64,000 bases of DNA from assembly GCF_918698115.1 (NCBI RefSeq), contig NZ_CAKKLV010000002.1, forward strand, positions 1-64,000, written 5' to 3'. Numbering within the stretch: the first letter of the stretch is position 1; every line of letters starts with the position of its first letter. The DNA comes from Peribacillus sp. Bi96. GTDB taxonomy: Bacteria; Bacillota; Bacilli; Bacillales; DSM-1321. The translations under genes were made by a program, and so were the position numbers. Shown piece by piece: positions 35,146 to 44,276 of this stretch. Below the pieces are notes generated by a model. That model saw only the letters and a list, made by a program, of their open reading frames with translations, was not told the DNA's origin and ran no database searches.

Positions 35146-35413
35146 TTGGCCTCATTATTACGTTTTGGGTGGCACCCCTAAAAGCAAAAATGGTGTTTAT
35201 CACTTTTTAAGGGAAAGTAAAGGTAAGTCAAAACCATTCCTTACACAGTCAAGAGCTCATTAAAAAAACAGTTGGAACAGAATCCTTTTCTAAATGAGTA
35301 ACAAATCGCCTCCTTGATGAAAGCGAACCTTAAAAAAGTGTAACCTTGCTTTCACCATTCAAGGAGGAGCCCAATCAAATCATGTGCAAAAATACAACAA
35401 GGAGTTGCTTTTA

Positions 35414-36052
35414 ATGGAGTTTTCAAATATTTGGCTATTTGTAATTACTGCAGCTACATTGTTAATAATACCTGGACCAGCTGTGTTGTATATTATGGCA
35501 AGAAGTATAGATCAAGGGAAGAAAGCGGGCCTAGTATCAGTTCTTGGTGTATCCCTTGGTGGTTCTGTTCACGTTTTAGCTGGAGCCATTGGAGTTTCTG
35601 CGATCCTTATGACATCAGCAACAGCCTTTAATATCGTTAAATACTTGGGTGCTGCTTATCTTATCTATCTGGGGTGTAAGACTTTATTTGCTACATCTGA
35701 TAGAGCGACTTTAGAAACTCCAAAAGCCCCTCGTAAAAAGTTAGTAAAGATATTTTACGAATCAGCGCTCGTAGAAGTAATGAATCCTAAGACAGCACTC
35801 TTTTTTTTAGCTTTCTTTCCGCAATTCATATCACCTTCTGCCGGATCAGTCACAATACAATTTTTACTTTTAGGAACTATATTTATTATCCTAGCTTTTA
35901 TTAGTGATGGTCTGTATGCAGTTCTTGCAGCAAGTATTAGAAAGCGGATTCTGGGTAGTAAAAAGAATTCAAAGTTACAGAATCGGGTAACTGGTTATTT
36001 ATATATTGTTCTAGGGGTATTCTCCGTCTTTGCGAGCCCCTCCAAAACATAA
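35414..36052 (+). CDS. LysE/RhtB family amino-acid exporter
   Basis: A 212-residue inner-membrane exporter with six predicted helices. The N-terminal signature is complete: FVITAATLLIIPGPAVLYIMARSIDQGKKAGLVSVLGVSLGG, followed by KYLGAAYLIYLGCKTL, FYESALVEVMNPKTALFFLAFFPQF and a C-terminal helix YLYIVLGVFSVFA. The family exports lysine, arginine, homoserine or threonine; the substrate here is not defined. The ATG at 35414 is nine bases after AAGGAG. It may belong with the MocR/PaiB pair next door, as MocR regulators sometimes govern amino-acid exporters, but there is a gap of about 270 bp. Confidence 0.92.
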   Translation: MEFSNIWLFVITAATLLIIPGPAVLYIMARSIDQGKKAGLVSVLGVSLGGSVHVLAGAIGVSAILMTSATAFNIVKYLGAAYLIYLGCKTLFATSDRATLETPKAPRKKLVKIFYESALVEVMNPKTALFFLAFFPQFISPSAGSVTIQFLLLGTIFIILAFISDGLYAVLAASIRKRILGSKKNSKLQNRVTGYLYIVLGVFSVFASPSKT

Positions 36053-36139
36053 GAATGTTACGATGAAATTTATCGTATTGTTACACAACAAATAGCGATT
36101 CTACTAAGACAATAAGTAAAATGAATGGAGAGATATTTT

Positions 36140-36850
36140 ATGCCTAGATTTATCATTGAAGATGATTTTTGGTCGTTATTCCCTCATGCAAAAATAGGCA
36201 CCGTTATTTGCCAGGGGATTGATAATTCAATAAAGGACGTTGAATTCTACGAAAAGCTGCTGAGGGAGGCAGAGAAAGAAGCACATAAATTTCTCAAAAT
36301 GGAAGAATTCAGTAGTAATCCAGTCATATTTGTTTGGCGAGAAGCTTTTCAGAAATTCAAGACAAAGAAAGGGGCAAGGTGCTCCATTGAAGCTTTATTA
36401 AAAAGAGTGAAAAATGGCAATCATATCGGAACAATAAACCCGCTTGTTGACATCTATAATTCAATTTCATTGCGTTATGGGCTTCCATGTGGCGGAGAAG
36501 ATATCGACACTTTTGTAGGCGATATTCGGCTAACGCAGGCAAATGGTAACGAACCGTTTATCCCGTTGGGAAATGATGGAAATGCTTCACCATATGAAGG
36601 TGAAGTTGTTTATAAAGATGATGACGGTGCAATATGCAGATGCTGGAATTGGCGTGAAACTCTGAGGACGATGCTAACAGAAAATACGAAAAATGCATTC
36701 CTCTGTATTGAATTAATAGATGAAACAAGAAGTGATGAGTTTCATATGGCGCTTAAAGTATTGGCTGATTTAGTGTCACATAAACTTGGTGGTATTGTGA
36801 AGATTGAAGTGTTAGATATTAATAATAGGGAAATTACAATCTTTGATTAG
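36140..36850 (+). CDS. B3/B4 tRNA-editing-like domain protein
   Basis: A 236-residue stand-alone B3/4 domain protein, related to the editing domain of the phenylalanyl-tRNA synthetase beta chain. Visible motifs include PVIFVWREAFQKFKTKKGARCSIEALLKRVKNG, INPLVDIYNSISLRYGLPCGGEDIDTFVGDIRLTQA, a cluster EVVYKDDDGAICRCWNWRE and FLCIELID. This matches the family usually annotated B3/4 domain-containing protein, thought to bind or edit mis-acylated tRNA; activity of the free form is not established. The start at 36140 is nine bases after GGAG. It is a single gene at the edge of the IS-rich stretch; 36851-37239 holds a hairpin at 37089-37134 and no gene. Confidence 0.85.
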   Translation: MPRFIIEDDFWSLFPHAKIGTVICQGIDNSIKDVEFYEKLLREAEKEAHKFLKMEEFSSNPVIFVWREAFQKFKTKKGARCSIEALLKRVKNGNHIGTINPLVDIYNSISLRYGLPCGGEDIDTFVGDIRLTQANGNEPFIPLGNDGNASPYEGEVVYKDDDGAICRCWNWRETLRTMLTENTKNAFLCIELIDETRSDEFHMALKVLADLVSHKLGGIVKIEVLDINNREITIFD

Positions 36851-37239
36851 TCAAATAGCGTTTAAAAATGATATTTTGTTCTGGGGATGTTTGGAATTAG
36901 ATTCAAAGTACGATTTATCCAATGTTTTCAAAACAGACAAGATTTAAGATAAGTGACAAATGTATCTTCTTGAATCCAACTATGAAACCCGTATATTCAT
37001 GAATCGCGTTACTTCATAACATCAGAAGTAGATAACTAGATTTCTAGATTATAACCCTATTCAACAAGAGGGGAGTAGTTTTTAAATATTAAATCCCAAT
37101 TTCTTATTTTTAATACTGTGAGATTGGGATTTAACACAGAAGTATCCTTAACGTTGTTAATCTGCTTTTCTGGTGGCATCCCATATAGAAAAGAAGCACT
37201 GATCCTGCTTTAGTTAACAATTGACGGAATTAGATCATT

Positions 37240-37380
37240 TTTTTAGATTTTTTAAAAGAGATTGAAGAAGTGGCAGGGCAGATGCCTATGTCATTTTAGA
37301 ATCTACAGGGCATTGCCACTGTTATTCAATACTTGGAGGAACAAGGAAGAGTTTCGAGATTCCTCAGGAATATTCACTAG
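37240..37380 (+). mobile_element. IS110-family transposase fragment
   Basis: Three pieces in different frames: LDFLKEIEEVAGQMP, VILESTGHCH and TVIQYLEEQG. The ESTGH(Y/C)H motif contains the catalytic Glu of the IS110 DEDD domain. At least two frameshifts make it inactive. It continues, in family order, from the type of N-terminus seen at 31216. Confidence 0.6.
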
Positions 37381-37415
37381 ATATTAATGGTGGATACGAC
37401 TTAATTTAATATAGT

Positions 37416-37634
37416 TTGGGGACGTTAATTGCGGATATAGTTTTGCAGATTCTTTCCTGGATGGCTGAAGAAGATCGGGACCGGATTCGAAAACGGCAGC
37501 AAGAAGGAATTGATGTCGCTGGGCAAAATGGCACAGTTTTTGGCCGACCAAAGGTCATGATAGTCATGATAACTGAAGATTATAAAGAAGCGTATGCTCA
37601 CTGGAAATCAAAAGAGATTATAGTAATAGAATAA
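37416..37634 (+). pseudogene. Serine recombinase (resolvase) fragment
   Basis: 72 codons reading GTLIADIVLQILSWMAEEDRDRIRKRQQEGIDVA, NGTVFGRPKV and EAYAHWKSKEI. This is the end of the resolvase catalytic domain with helix E (ERDRIRKRQREGI) and the linker GRPK. The N-terminal catalytic serine and the C-terminal helix-turn-helix are both missing. A different N-terminal resolvase fragment lies at 47278. Confidence 0.75.
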
Positions 37635-37704
37635 ATACAAGAAATCGGAATCAAAAAGACTAACTTTTTATAAGAAGTTAGGGAGTATAAAGATAAATTA
37701 TAGT

Positions 37705-37941
37705 TTAGCCTATAAGCCCCCTTAAAACTACTACAATACTGTGCTGCCCAGGTTCATCAAAAATCAGCATTCCTGAATGGTTCCCAGCATATGCATTTGA
37801 AGTTTGTAATAAAGCTATTGTAAATGCCCAAATTCTTCTTATATGGTCACTAGCAGACGAGTCAAATTTCATATCAAAATTCTCTATAGTTGGCATGTAT
37901 GTATCATTTGATATTTGTACTTTATTTATATCTAGGGAGCT
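37705..37941 (-). pseudogene. C-terminal fragment of a coiled-coil/AAA-type ATPase
   Basis: The minus strand reads DINKVQISNDTYMPTIENFD, then SSASDHIRRIWAFTIALLQT and GNHSGMLIFDEPGQHS. LIFDEP is a Walker B motif of SMC/RecN-like ATPases, here near the C-terminus as expected. The upstream part, with Walker A, is missing and the preceding codon is a stop. On the plus strand, 37934-38040 shows HTH-transposase-like residues (RELQESTRKEVAKRYSVDL), so an insertion probably truncated the gene. Confidence 0.5.
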
Positions 37942-38096
37942 TCAGGAATCCACCAGGAAAGAGGTGGCAAAGAGATATAGTGTAGACTTAAACAAGGGGA
38001 TAGATTGTTAAAGAAGATGGTCAATGAACTTAATCTAACATGAAACCACCAGCCCAAGGTGGAAGTTTATTAATGTATTGAGGAAATATTGACAAA

Positions 38097-38273
38097 TTAC
38101 TGTTCTTTTAAGCTGGTTACAGAAACACTCTGTTTTTTATTTGGTTCATCAAGGGAATGGATTGAAGCTGTTCCATTTTGTTCATCTACGTGCTCGATGT
38201 AGATACTTCTCTCGTTGTAGGTTACATTAGCCATAATTGGCGAAGAAGCAATTTTTTCTGTTCGTTTAGCCAC
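38097..38273 (-). CDS. sspH: H-type small acid-soluble spore protein
   Basis: A 58-residue protein closely matching the SspH family of forespore-expressed minor spore proteins: RTEKIASSPIMANVTYNERS, then IYIEHVDEQNGTASIHSLDEPNKKQSV and SVTSLKEQ. The core SPIMANVTYN...IYIEHVDE is characteristic. The likely start is GTG at 38273, giving MAKRTEKI, equivalent to the usual N-terminus with its RA(K/Q)EI helix. There is no ideally spaced ribosome binding site (AAGTGAG abuts the GTG). It is an isolated gene among IS fragments and may be cargo or a paralogue. 38274-38517 contains no other gene. Confidence 0.75.
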   Translation of the reverse strand: MAKRTEKIASSPIMANVTYNERSIYIEHVDEQNGTASIHSLDEPNKKQSVSVTSLKEQ

Positions 38274-38517
38274 CTCACTTGGTTTGGAACAGTTATAATA
38301 TTTGTTCCAATTTCCTTAGATGATACTTGTTTTATTAAAATACTTCCAAGAACCCTTACACCCTTACTGAACTAATAGGTGCATACTTCAAAAAGGGAGG
38401 TTGCTGAGGCAGCCATTCCTGTAGTTCGTTATTTTTTAGCTTTGAAAAAAATAGGGCTCCTCAGTAAGATATGAGTAAGACACCACTCTAACTCAAAACC
38501 TTAGGAGGAACCCTAAT

Positions 38518-38782
38518 ATGAAGTTTAAAATGCAAGATAAACAAAATCAACTAATCGAGAGAATTTCCGATAAACACCTTGTAGTTAGAGTGGATATTGC
38601 CCAACAATTACATGTGGCTAGAGCAGTGAACTTCCGTGGAATTGTAGTCGTAGACCCACTTGCATTTGAAAATAATGAAGATGGATTTGCTGGTTTATTA
38701 AAATGGATGGATAAGCCTTCAAAGATTTAATAAACTGGAGGCAGCCATTGTGGGAATGGAGCCTACAGGCATCACACACTAA
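38518..38782 (+). mobile_element. IS110-family transposase N-terminal fragment
   Basis: Starts MKFKMQDKQNQLIERISDKH with GGAGGA upstream, continues LVVRVDIAQQLHVARAVNFR with the first catalytic Asp in VDIA, and, after a stop or shift near 38730, NKLEAAIVGMEPTG where the Glu of the active site lies. It ends abruptly at about 38782, three bases before the araR stop. It belongs to a different IS110 subgroup from the fragments at 31216 and 37240. About 110 bp of upstream non-coding DNA with GGCTCCTCAG/CTTAGGAGGA complementarity may be left-end DNA. Confidence 0.8.
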
Positions 38783-38784
38783 GA

Positions 38785-39876
38785 TTATTGTATTTCTAAC
38801 TCTTTGACAGTTTCGCCTTCAATTAACACTGGTTGATAATAGGTTTCGTTTGGTAAATCCTTCTTTCCTTGTAATTTCTTAATGACCCAATCAGCTGCAT
38901 CATGTCCCATTTGTTCTTGTGGGTGTGTCAATGTCGTTAGTTTGATATTAGCATTTTTCGCAATATAAGAATTGTCCTGGCCAATAATTGATAATTGTTC
39001 GGGAATAGAAATATCAAGTTGTCTGCATACATTTGCTACTTCCAACCCTACCTCGTCGTTATAGCAAACAATGGCAGTCAACACGTCTCTATTTTCATTT
39101 AGGAACCCTTTCAAGTTCGTGTATAGGTCTAGCTTCGTTTCTGTAGTATACGAAAGCAATTGCTCTGGTTGAAAGCGTAATTTGGCTTCTCCCAGTGCTT
39201 TTATATATCCCTTCATTCGATACTTTCCTTGTAAATCATCCATTTTCGAAATGAGTCCAATTTGGGTGTGTCCTTTCGAAATCAATTCTTTTGTTGCGAG
39301 GTAGCTTGACTGCACATCATCTAGGCAAAAGAAAGGAACCTCTAATTCTTCATAATAAGCGTTGATCATGATGAATGGAACCTCTTGTTCCTTAAACAAT
39401 AGGTAGTAAGCGATGTTGGGATTGTAAAGATTGCTTTTTGTAGGTTCAATAATCAAACCATCCACGCCAAATGACAACATCATTTCCAAGGCTTTTTTTT
39501 CTTGTTCGACATCATTATTTGTACTGGCTAATAGTAACGAATAATTATCTTCATTCAATCTTCTTTCAATTCCGCGGATAATAGAAGGGAAAATGTAATC
39601 AGAAATGTAGGTCGTGATTACACCGATCGTTTTATTTTTGGAATTGCCACCATATTTTGATTGATATTGGTTACTAACATATGTGCCAGATCCTTTTTCA
39701 CTTCTTAAGAATCCCTCGTTTGATAATTCTAAAATGGACTTTCGTACAGTGTGTCGGCTAACGTTGTACATTTCTTGCATGACTGTTTCAGTAGGAATTT
39801 GTTCCCCTACACTAAATTCACCTGTAAGGATTTTATTTTTTAAATCATCAATGATTACCTGATACTTTGGTTTCAT
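38785..39876 (-). CDS. araR: Arabinose-operon repressor AraR
   Basis: A 363-residue chimeric repressor. The N-terminal GntR-type winged helix (1-70: KYQVIIDDLKNKILTGEF...IPTETVMQEMYNVSRHTVRKSILELSNEGF) is fused to a LacI/GalR-type periplasmic-binding-like sensor (about 82-355: IGVITTYISDYIFPSIIRGI, TAIVCYNDEVGLEVANVC, LSIIGQDNS, LTTLTHPQEQMG), which is the AraR architecture. L-arabinose is the inducer in the family. AAGTGAGG precedes the ATG. An AraR box at 39929-39944 suggests autoregulation, and another overlaps the divergent araB promoter. The 3' end abuts an IS110 fragment. Confidence 0.95.
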   Translation of the reverse strand: MKPKYQVIIDDLKNKILTGEFSVGEQIPTETVMQEMYNVSRHTVRKSILELSNEGFLRSEKGSGTYVSNQYQSKYGGNSKNKTIGVITTYISDYIFPSIIRGIERRLNEDNYSLLLASTNNDVEQEKKALEMMLSFGVDGLIIEPTKSNLYNPNIAYYLLFKEQEVPFIMINAYYEELEVPFFCLDDVQSSYLATKELISKGHTQIGLISKMDDLQGKYRMKGYIKALGEAKLRFQPEQLLSYTTETKLDLYTNLKGFLNENRDVLTAIVCYNDEVGLEVANVCRQLDISIPEQLSIIGQDNSYIAKNANIKLTTLTHPQEQMGHDAADWVIKKLQGKKDLPNETYYQPVLIEGETVKELEIQ

Positions 39877-39928
39877 TAAACCTCACTTCTTTCATAGTTG
39901 TTTGCATTCTAATTTATTTGCTTAAAAT

Positions 39929-39944
39929 ATTTGTGCGGACATAT
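39929..39944. promoter_or_regulatory. AraR operator upstream of araR
   Basis: ATTTGTGCGGACATAT matches the AraR consensus ATTTGTACGTACAAAT at 13 of 16 positions. It lies 53 bp upstream of araR and probably mediates autoregulation. Confidence 0.7.
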
Positions 39945-40134
39945 TTTAACATGATTTTAAATAAATTAAAACAAATCACCTGAGTTTTTTGTATAAACTA
40001 TTGAAAAGTTATAAATTCTGCCTATTTACCATTTAGGTTTTATGTCATATAAATTCCTTTATTACTAATTACTAATTTTAAGGTGAGGATGGAGGATATC
40101 TCTTAAAAGTTGTAAGTATAAATAATATTGACTG

Positions 40135-40164
40135 TTGACAAATGTACGTACAAAAAAATATAAT
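40135..40164 (+). promoter_or_regulatory. araBDA promoter overlapped by an AraR operator
   Basis: TTGACA (40135-40140) and TATAAT (40159-40164) with an 18-bp spacer form a strong sigma-A promoter. The palindrome TGTACGTACA (40143-40152), the core of the AraR box, fills the spacer, so bound AraR would block RNA polymerase. Confidence 0.9.
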
Positions 40165-40198
40165 ATGGTTGTAAATAAATTTAAGCGCCTCCTTTTAT

Positions 40199-40212
40199 TG
40201 AAAGCGCTGTCA
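40199..40212. promoter_or_regulatory. CcpA cre site upstream of araB
   Basis: TGAAAGCGCTGTCA fits the cre consensus TGWAANCGNTNWCA at every position. It lies about 30 bp after the expected transcription start and its last base is the first base of the araB ribosome binding site (AGGAGGGGG, 40212-40220), so CcpA would act as a roadblock. Confidence 0.88.
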
Positions 40213-40226
40213 GGAGGGGGATTAAC

Positions 40227-41837
40227 GTGCAAACCACTATATTAAAAAATAAACAAGCGATTACCGAGGGAGAAACTTCACTTGGAATCGAATTTGGATC
40301 CACACGTATTAAAGCGGTGTTGATTGATAATCGTTATGAAACAATCGCATCTGGAAGTTATGAGTGGGAGAACCTCTTGGAAGATGGAATTTGGACGTAC
40401 AACTTAGTGGATATTATCACTGGTCTGCAAACAGCTTATAGTGAAATGAAGCAAGAAGTTGAACGAAATTACGGAATTACAATTCGAAAGATAGGTTCTA
40501 TTGGATTTTCTGCAATGATGCATGGGTATATGGCTTTTGACAGTACAGGGGAGCTACTTGTTCCGTTTCGAACTTGGCGTAACTCAACAACTGGTGTTGC
40601 AGCAAAAGAATTAACTAATCAATTTCAATTTAATATCCCTGAACGATGGAGTATTGCTCACCTTTATCAAGCAATATTAAATGAAGAGAAACATTTGCCT
40701 CGCATTGATTGTATTACGACTTTGGCTGGATACATTCACTGGTTATTGACTGGTAATAAAGCAATTGGAGTTGGAGATGCTTCAGGCATGTTCCCAATTG
40801 ATGAATCAACGCAAGATTACAATGAATCAATGGTCAAGCAGTTTGACGATTTAATTGCGACGAAAGGTTATCCTTGGAAGCTAAAAGAGATTCTTCCTAA
40901 AGTATACATTTCAGGCGAGCAAGCGGGTGAATTAACCGAAATTGGAGCGAAAATCCTAGATAGATCAAGAAATTTACAACCAGGCACTCCAATTTGCCCA
41001 CCAGAAGGCGATGCTGGAACTGGAATGGTTGCTACGAATAGTGTGAGGAAACGTACTGGAAACGTATCAGTAGGAACTTCTGTTTTTGCCATGATTGTAC
41101 TAGAGAAAGAACTTTCAAAAGTATATCCAGAAATTGATTTGGTAACTACACCAAACGGAAGTCCAGTTGGAATGGTTCACGCGAATAACTGTTCAAGTGA
41201 TCTCAATGCTTGGCTGGGATTGTTCCGTGAATTTTCTGAGGCAATGGGACAAAAGGTTGATACAAATAAATTATTTGAAGTAATGTTGAATAAGGCTTTG
41301 GAAGCGGATCCAGATGGTGGCGGTTTGCTTAGCTACGGTTATTTCTCAGGTGAAAATATCACAGGATTAGAAAAAGGGCGACCATTATTTGTTCGTTCGC
41401 CTGAGAGTCATTTCAATTTAGCAAACTTCATGCGGACTCACCTATTTACTGCTTTCGGTGCTTTGAAAATCGGAATGGGTATTTTGACAAAGGAAGAAAA
41501 TGTTGCAATTGATCGTATTTTGGCTCACGGTGGTTTATTTAAAACTCCTCTTGTTGGACAAAAAATTGTTGCCGCTGCATTGAATACTCCAGTATCAGTT
41601 ATGTCAACAGCAGGAGAAGGCGGCGCGTGGGGAATGGCGATTCTTGCATCTTACATGATGAATAAAGATCAAAAAGAAAGTTTAGAAGACTTCCTCGACA
41701 AAAAAGTATTCGAAGAGGTTGATGGGCAAGAAATTTATCCTGATCAAGTAGATGTTAAAGGATTTGAAGCATTTATTGAAAGATACAGGAAGGGTTTAGT
41801 GATTGAGCAGGCCGCTGTAGACAATTTGATGTTATGA
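40227..41837 (+). CDS. araB: L-ribulokinase, FGGY family of the lactic-acid-bacteria type
   Basis: FGGY-family sugar kinase of 536 residues that phosphorylates L-ribulose in arabinose catabolism. N-terminal phosphate loop: [17 protein letters not shown]. Further motifs are [62 protein letters not shown] and, near the C-terminus, AHGGLFKTP and [12 protein letters not shown]. Length and sequence pattern resemble AraB of Lactobacillus and Enterococcus rather than B. subtilis AraB (about 560 aa, different signatures). The start is GTG with AGGAGGGGG seven bases upstream. It is first gene of araB-araD-araA, a gene order also found in lactic acid bacteria. Assignment as ribulokinase rests on context and family. 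Confidence 0.9.
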   Translation: MQTTILKNKQAITEGETSLGIEFGSTRIKAVLIDNRYETIASGSYEWENLLEDGIWTYNLVDIITGLQTAYSEMKQEVERNYGITIRKIGSIGFSAMMHGYMAFDSTGELLVPFRTWRNSTTGVAAKELTNQFQFNIPERWSIAHLYQAILNEEKHLPRIDCITTLAGYIHWLLTGNKAIGVGDASGMFPIDESTQDYNESMVKQFDDLIATKGYPWKLKEILPKVYISGEQAGELTEIGAKILDRSRNLQPGTPICPPEGDAGTGMVATNSVRKRTGNVSVGTSVFAMIVLEKELSKVYPEIDLVTTPNGSPVGMVHANNCSSDLNAWLGLFREFSEAMGQKVDTNKLFEVMLNKALEADPDGGGLLSYGYFSGENITGLEKGRPLFVRSPESHFNLANFMRTHLFTAFGALKIGMGILTKEENVAIDRILAHGGLFKTPLVGQKIVAAALNTPVSVMSTAGEGGAWGMAILASYMMNKDQKESLEDFLDKKVFEEVDGQEIYPDQVDVKGFEAFIERYRKGLVIEQAAVDNLML

Positions 41838-41859
41838 GTGGAAAACTGGAGGGATTGAC

Positions 41860-42555
41860 GTGTTAGAACAACTGAAAGAAGAGGTATTTCAAGCAAATTT
41901 GGACTTGCCTAAATATGGACTCGTGAAATATACATGGGGAAATGCAAGTGCCATTGCTCGTGAAAGTGGTTTATTTGTTATCAAACCTAGTGGTGTTGAT
42001 TATGACACGATGAAAGCAAGTGATATGGTTGTTGTTGATTTAGATGGCAATGTTGTTGAAGGAGAGATGAGGCCTTCATCAGATACAGCGACTCACGCAG
42101 TACTTTATAAGTATTACCAAGAAATCGGCGGCATTGTGCATACTCATTCAACTTGGGCGACAATCTGGGCTCAAGCAGGCCTTGATGTTCCAGCGATGGG
42201 GACCACTCATGCAGACACATTTTACGGATCCGTCCCATGTGCCCGCTACCTAACACAAGAGGAGATTGATCGTGGGTACGAAGTGGAGACTGGGAAGTTA
42301 ATCATCGAAACATTTGAAGAGCGTGGGTTAGACATTTTAGCCGTTCCTGGTGTCTTACTTCATGGTCATGGTCCGTTTACTTGGGGCAAAGATGCAAAAT
42401 CCGCCGTAATGAATAGTGTGGTGTTGGATGAAGTTTCGAAAATGAATTTATTTACACGGGAATTAAATCATTTTGCAAAAGAATTACCACAAAATATTTT
42501 GGATAAACACTATTTACGAAAACATGGAAAATATGCTTATTACGGTCAAAAATAA
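41860..42555 (+). CDS. araD: L-ribulose-5-phosphate 4-epimerase
   Basis: Class II aldolase-fold epimerase, 231 residues, converting L-ribulose 5-phosphate to D-xylulose 5-phosphate, which enters the pentose phosphate or phosphoketolase route. Landmarks: N-terminal [17 protein letters not shown], phosphate-binding [25 protein letters not shown], the zinc-binding [12 protein letters not shown] with two His ligands, [10 protein letters not shown], and the third His in [14 protein letters not shown]. The start is GTG (41860) with CTGGAGGGA upstream. It lies 22 bp after araB and 51 bp before araA. Confidence 0.96.
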   Translation: MLEQLKEEVFQANLDLPKYGLVKYTWGNASAIARESGLFVIKPSGVDYDTMKASDMVVVDLDGNVVEGEMRPSSDTATHAVLYKYYQEIGGIVHTHSTWATIWAQAGLDVPAMGTTHADTFYGSVPCARYLTQEEIDRGYEVETGKLIIETFEERGLDILAVPGVLLHGHGPFTWGKDAKSAVMNSVVLDEVSKMNLFTRELNHFAKELPQNILDKHYLRKHGKYAYYGQK

Positions 42556-42606
42556 GATCAACTCTATCAAATTATTAAACCATTAGATTAAGAAAAGAGG
42601 ATTATT

Positions 42607-44031
42607 ATGTTAACAACAGAAAAAAGGGAATTTTGGTTTGTCGTAGGATCACAACATCTATATGGGGAAGAAGCGTTAGCAGAGGTCAAGGCGCATGCAC
42701 AAACGATAACCGATGCATTAAATGAAAGCGGTATTTTACCTTATCCACTTGTATTGCAAGATTTAGCTGTTAGTGCAGATAAAATCACAAGCATCATGAA
42801 AGAAGTCAACTATCGTAACGAAGTTGCCGGTGTCATCACTTGGATGCATACTTTCTCACCTGCAAAAATGTGGATTCGTGGAACAAAATTATTACAAAAA
42901 CCATTGCTTCATTTAGCTACACAATTCAATGAAAGTATTCCTTGGGCAACGATTGATATGGACTTTATGAACCTAAACCAATCCGCTCATGGTGACCGTG
43001 AATATGGTTTTATCAATGCACGTTTGAAAAAACAAAATAAAGTTGTTGTAGGTTATTGGGAGCGCCCTGAAGTGCGACAGCAAATTGCACAATGGATGGA
43101 CGTAGCGGTTGCTTATAACGAAAGCTTTAACATTAAGGTCGCTCGCTTTGGAGACAACATGCGTAACGTTGGAGTAACCGAAGGGGATAAGGTTGAAGCG
43201 CAAATCCAATTTGGGTGGACAGTTGACTATTTTGGAATCGGAGACCTTGTTCAATATGTAAATGCGGTTACTGATGAAGAAATTGATGCTTTATTTGCAG
43301 AATACGAAGGCCTTTATGAATTTGATTATGGTACCTACAGTAGGGAAGATTGGGAGAAAAGCGTAAAGGTACAGGTAAGCTATGAAATTGCGATTAAACG
43401 TTTCCTTGATGATGGTGGTTACACGGCCTTCACAACGAACTTCGAAGATTTATATGGGATGAAACAACTTCCTGGTCTTGCCGTCCAACGTTTGATGGCA
43501 CAAGGATATGGCTTTGCGGGTGAAGGAGATTGGAAGACGGCAGCACTTGATCGCTTACTGAAAGTGATGAGCCATAACCAATCAACAGGCTTTATGGAAG
43601 ATTACACATATGAATTAGCTGCTGGACAAGAATCAATCCTTCAATCACATATGCTTGAAGTCGACCCATCTTTAGCAAGTAACAAACCAAAAATTGTCGT
43701 ATCTCCATTAGGTATAGGTGATCGTGAAGATCCAGCACGTTTAGTATTCGACGGCAAAGCAGGAGACGGTGTCGTTGTTTCCATGGCTGACTTTGGTACA
43801 AACTATAAACTTTTGATTAATGAGGTTTCTGCATTTGAGCCAACTGTTCCAGCACCAAACCTTCCAGTGGCCCGTGTACTTTGGGAAGTGAAGCCAAACT
43901 TCCAAGATGGAGTGAAAGCTTGGCTTGAGAATGGTGGCGGTCACCATACAGTTGTTTCATTGAATTTAACAACAGACCAAATCATAACCTATGCAAAACT
44001 TGTTGGCTTGGAATACGTAGTTATTAAGTAA
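42607..44031 (+). CDS. araA: L-arabinose isomerase
   Basis: Converts L-arabinose to L-ribulose; 474 residues, the normal length. The N-terminus [17 protein letters not shown] is the family hallmark. Other motifs are [76 protein letters not shown], the metal-binding [15 protein letters not shown] and MEDYTYEL (catalytic Glu residues), HMLEVDPS, and GGGHHTVVS near the C-terminus with metal-binding His. AAGAGG precedes the ATG. It is last gene of the araBDA transcript, followed by a perfect terminator. Confidence 0.97.
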   Translation: MLTTEKREFWFVVGSQHLYGEEALAEVKAHAQTITDALNESGILPYPLVLQDLAVSADKITSIMKEVNYRNEVAGVITWMHTFSPAKMWIRGTKLLQKPLLHLATQFNESIPWATIDMDFMNLNQSAHGDREYGFINARLKKQNKVVVGYWERPEVRQQIAQWMDVAVAYNESFNIKVARFGDNMRNVGVTEGDKVEAQIQFGWTVDYFGIGDLVQYVNAVTDEEIDALFAEYEGLYEFDYGTYSREDWEKSVKVQVSYEIAIKRFLDDGGYTAFTTNFEDLYGMKQLPGLAVQRLMAQGYGFAGEGDWKTAALDRLLKVMSHNQSTGFMEDYTYELAAGQESILQSHMLEVDPSLASNKPKIVVSPLGIGDREDPARLVFDGKAGDGVVVSMADFGTNYKLLINEVSAFEPTVPAPNLPVARVLWEVKPNFQDGVKAWLENGGGHHTVVSLNLTTDQIITYAKLVGLEYVVIK

Positions 44032-44038
44032 TGTCTCT

Positions 44039-44071
44039 CCCCTCCAAGGAGGCTGTGCTTCCTTGGAGGGG
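44039..44071 (+). terminator. Terminator after araA
   Basis: CCCCTCCAAGGA pairs perfectly with TCCTTGGAGGGG around a nine-base loop. It ends the araBDA transcript. Confidence 0.85.
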
Positions 44072-44164
44072 AAAATAGGTAATCCAGAAGTTGTAGACTG
44101 GAAATGGTAACCATTAGTATGATCCCATTAATCGTAAGCGTGTTCGTGGTTTTCAGGGAAAAGA

Positions 44165-44178
44165 TGAAAGCGTTTTAA
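44165..44178. promoter_or_regulatory. cre-like site upstream of araE
   Basis: TGAAAGCGTTTTAA matches the CcpA cre consensus at 13 of 14 positions, about 100 bp before araE. No AraR box was found in this interval, so AraR control of araE is uncertain. Confidence 0.6.
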
Positions 44179-44276
44179 TAGCAGAATAACGACACAGAAT
44201 TCATCCTAATAAATAATTTTTAGTAGTGGAATTTTTTATGGGAATATAATTTCAAAACCTTGAGGAGGGAATTTTA

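Noticed and set aside
42973-43254. Minus-strand frame inside araA
   Set aside because: Shadow of a well-conserved isomerase gene.
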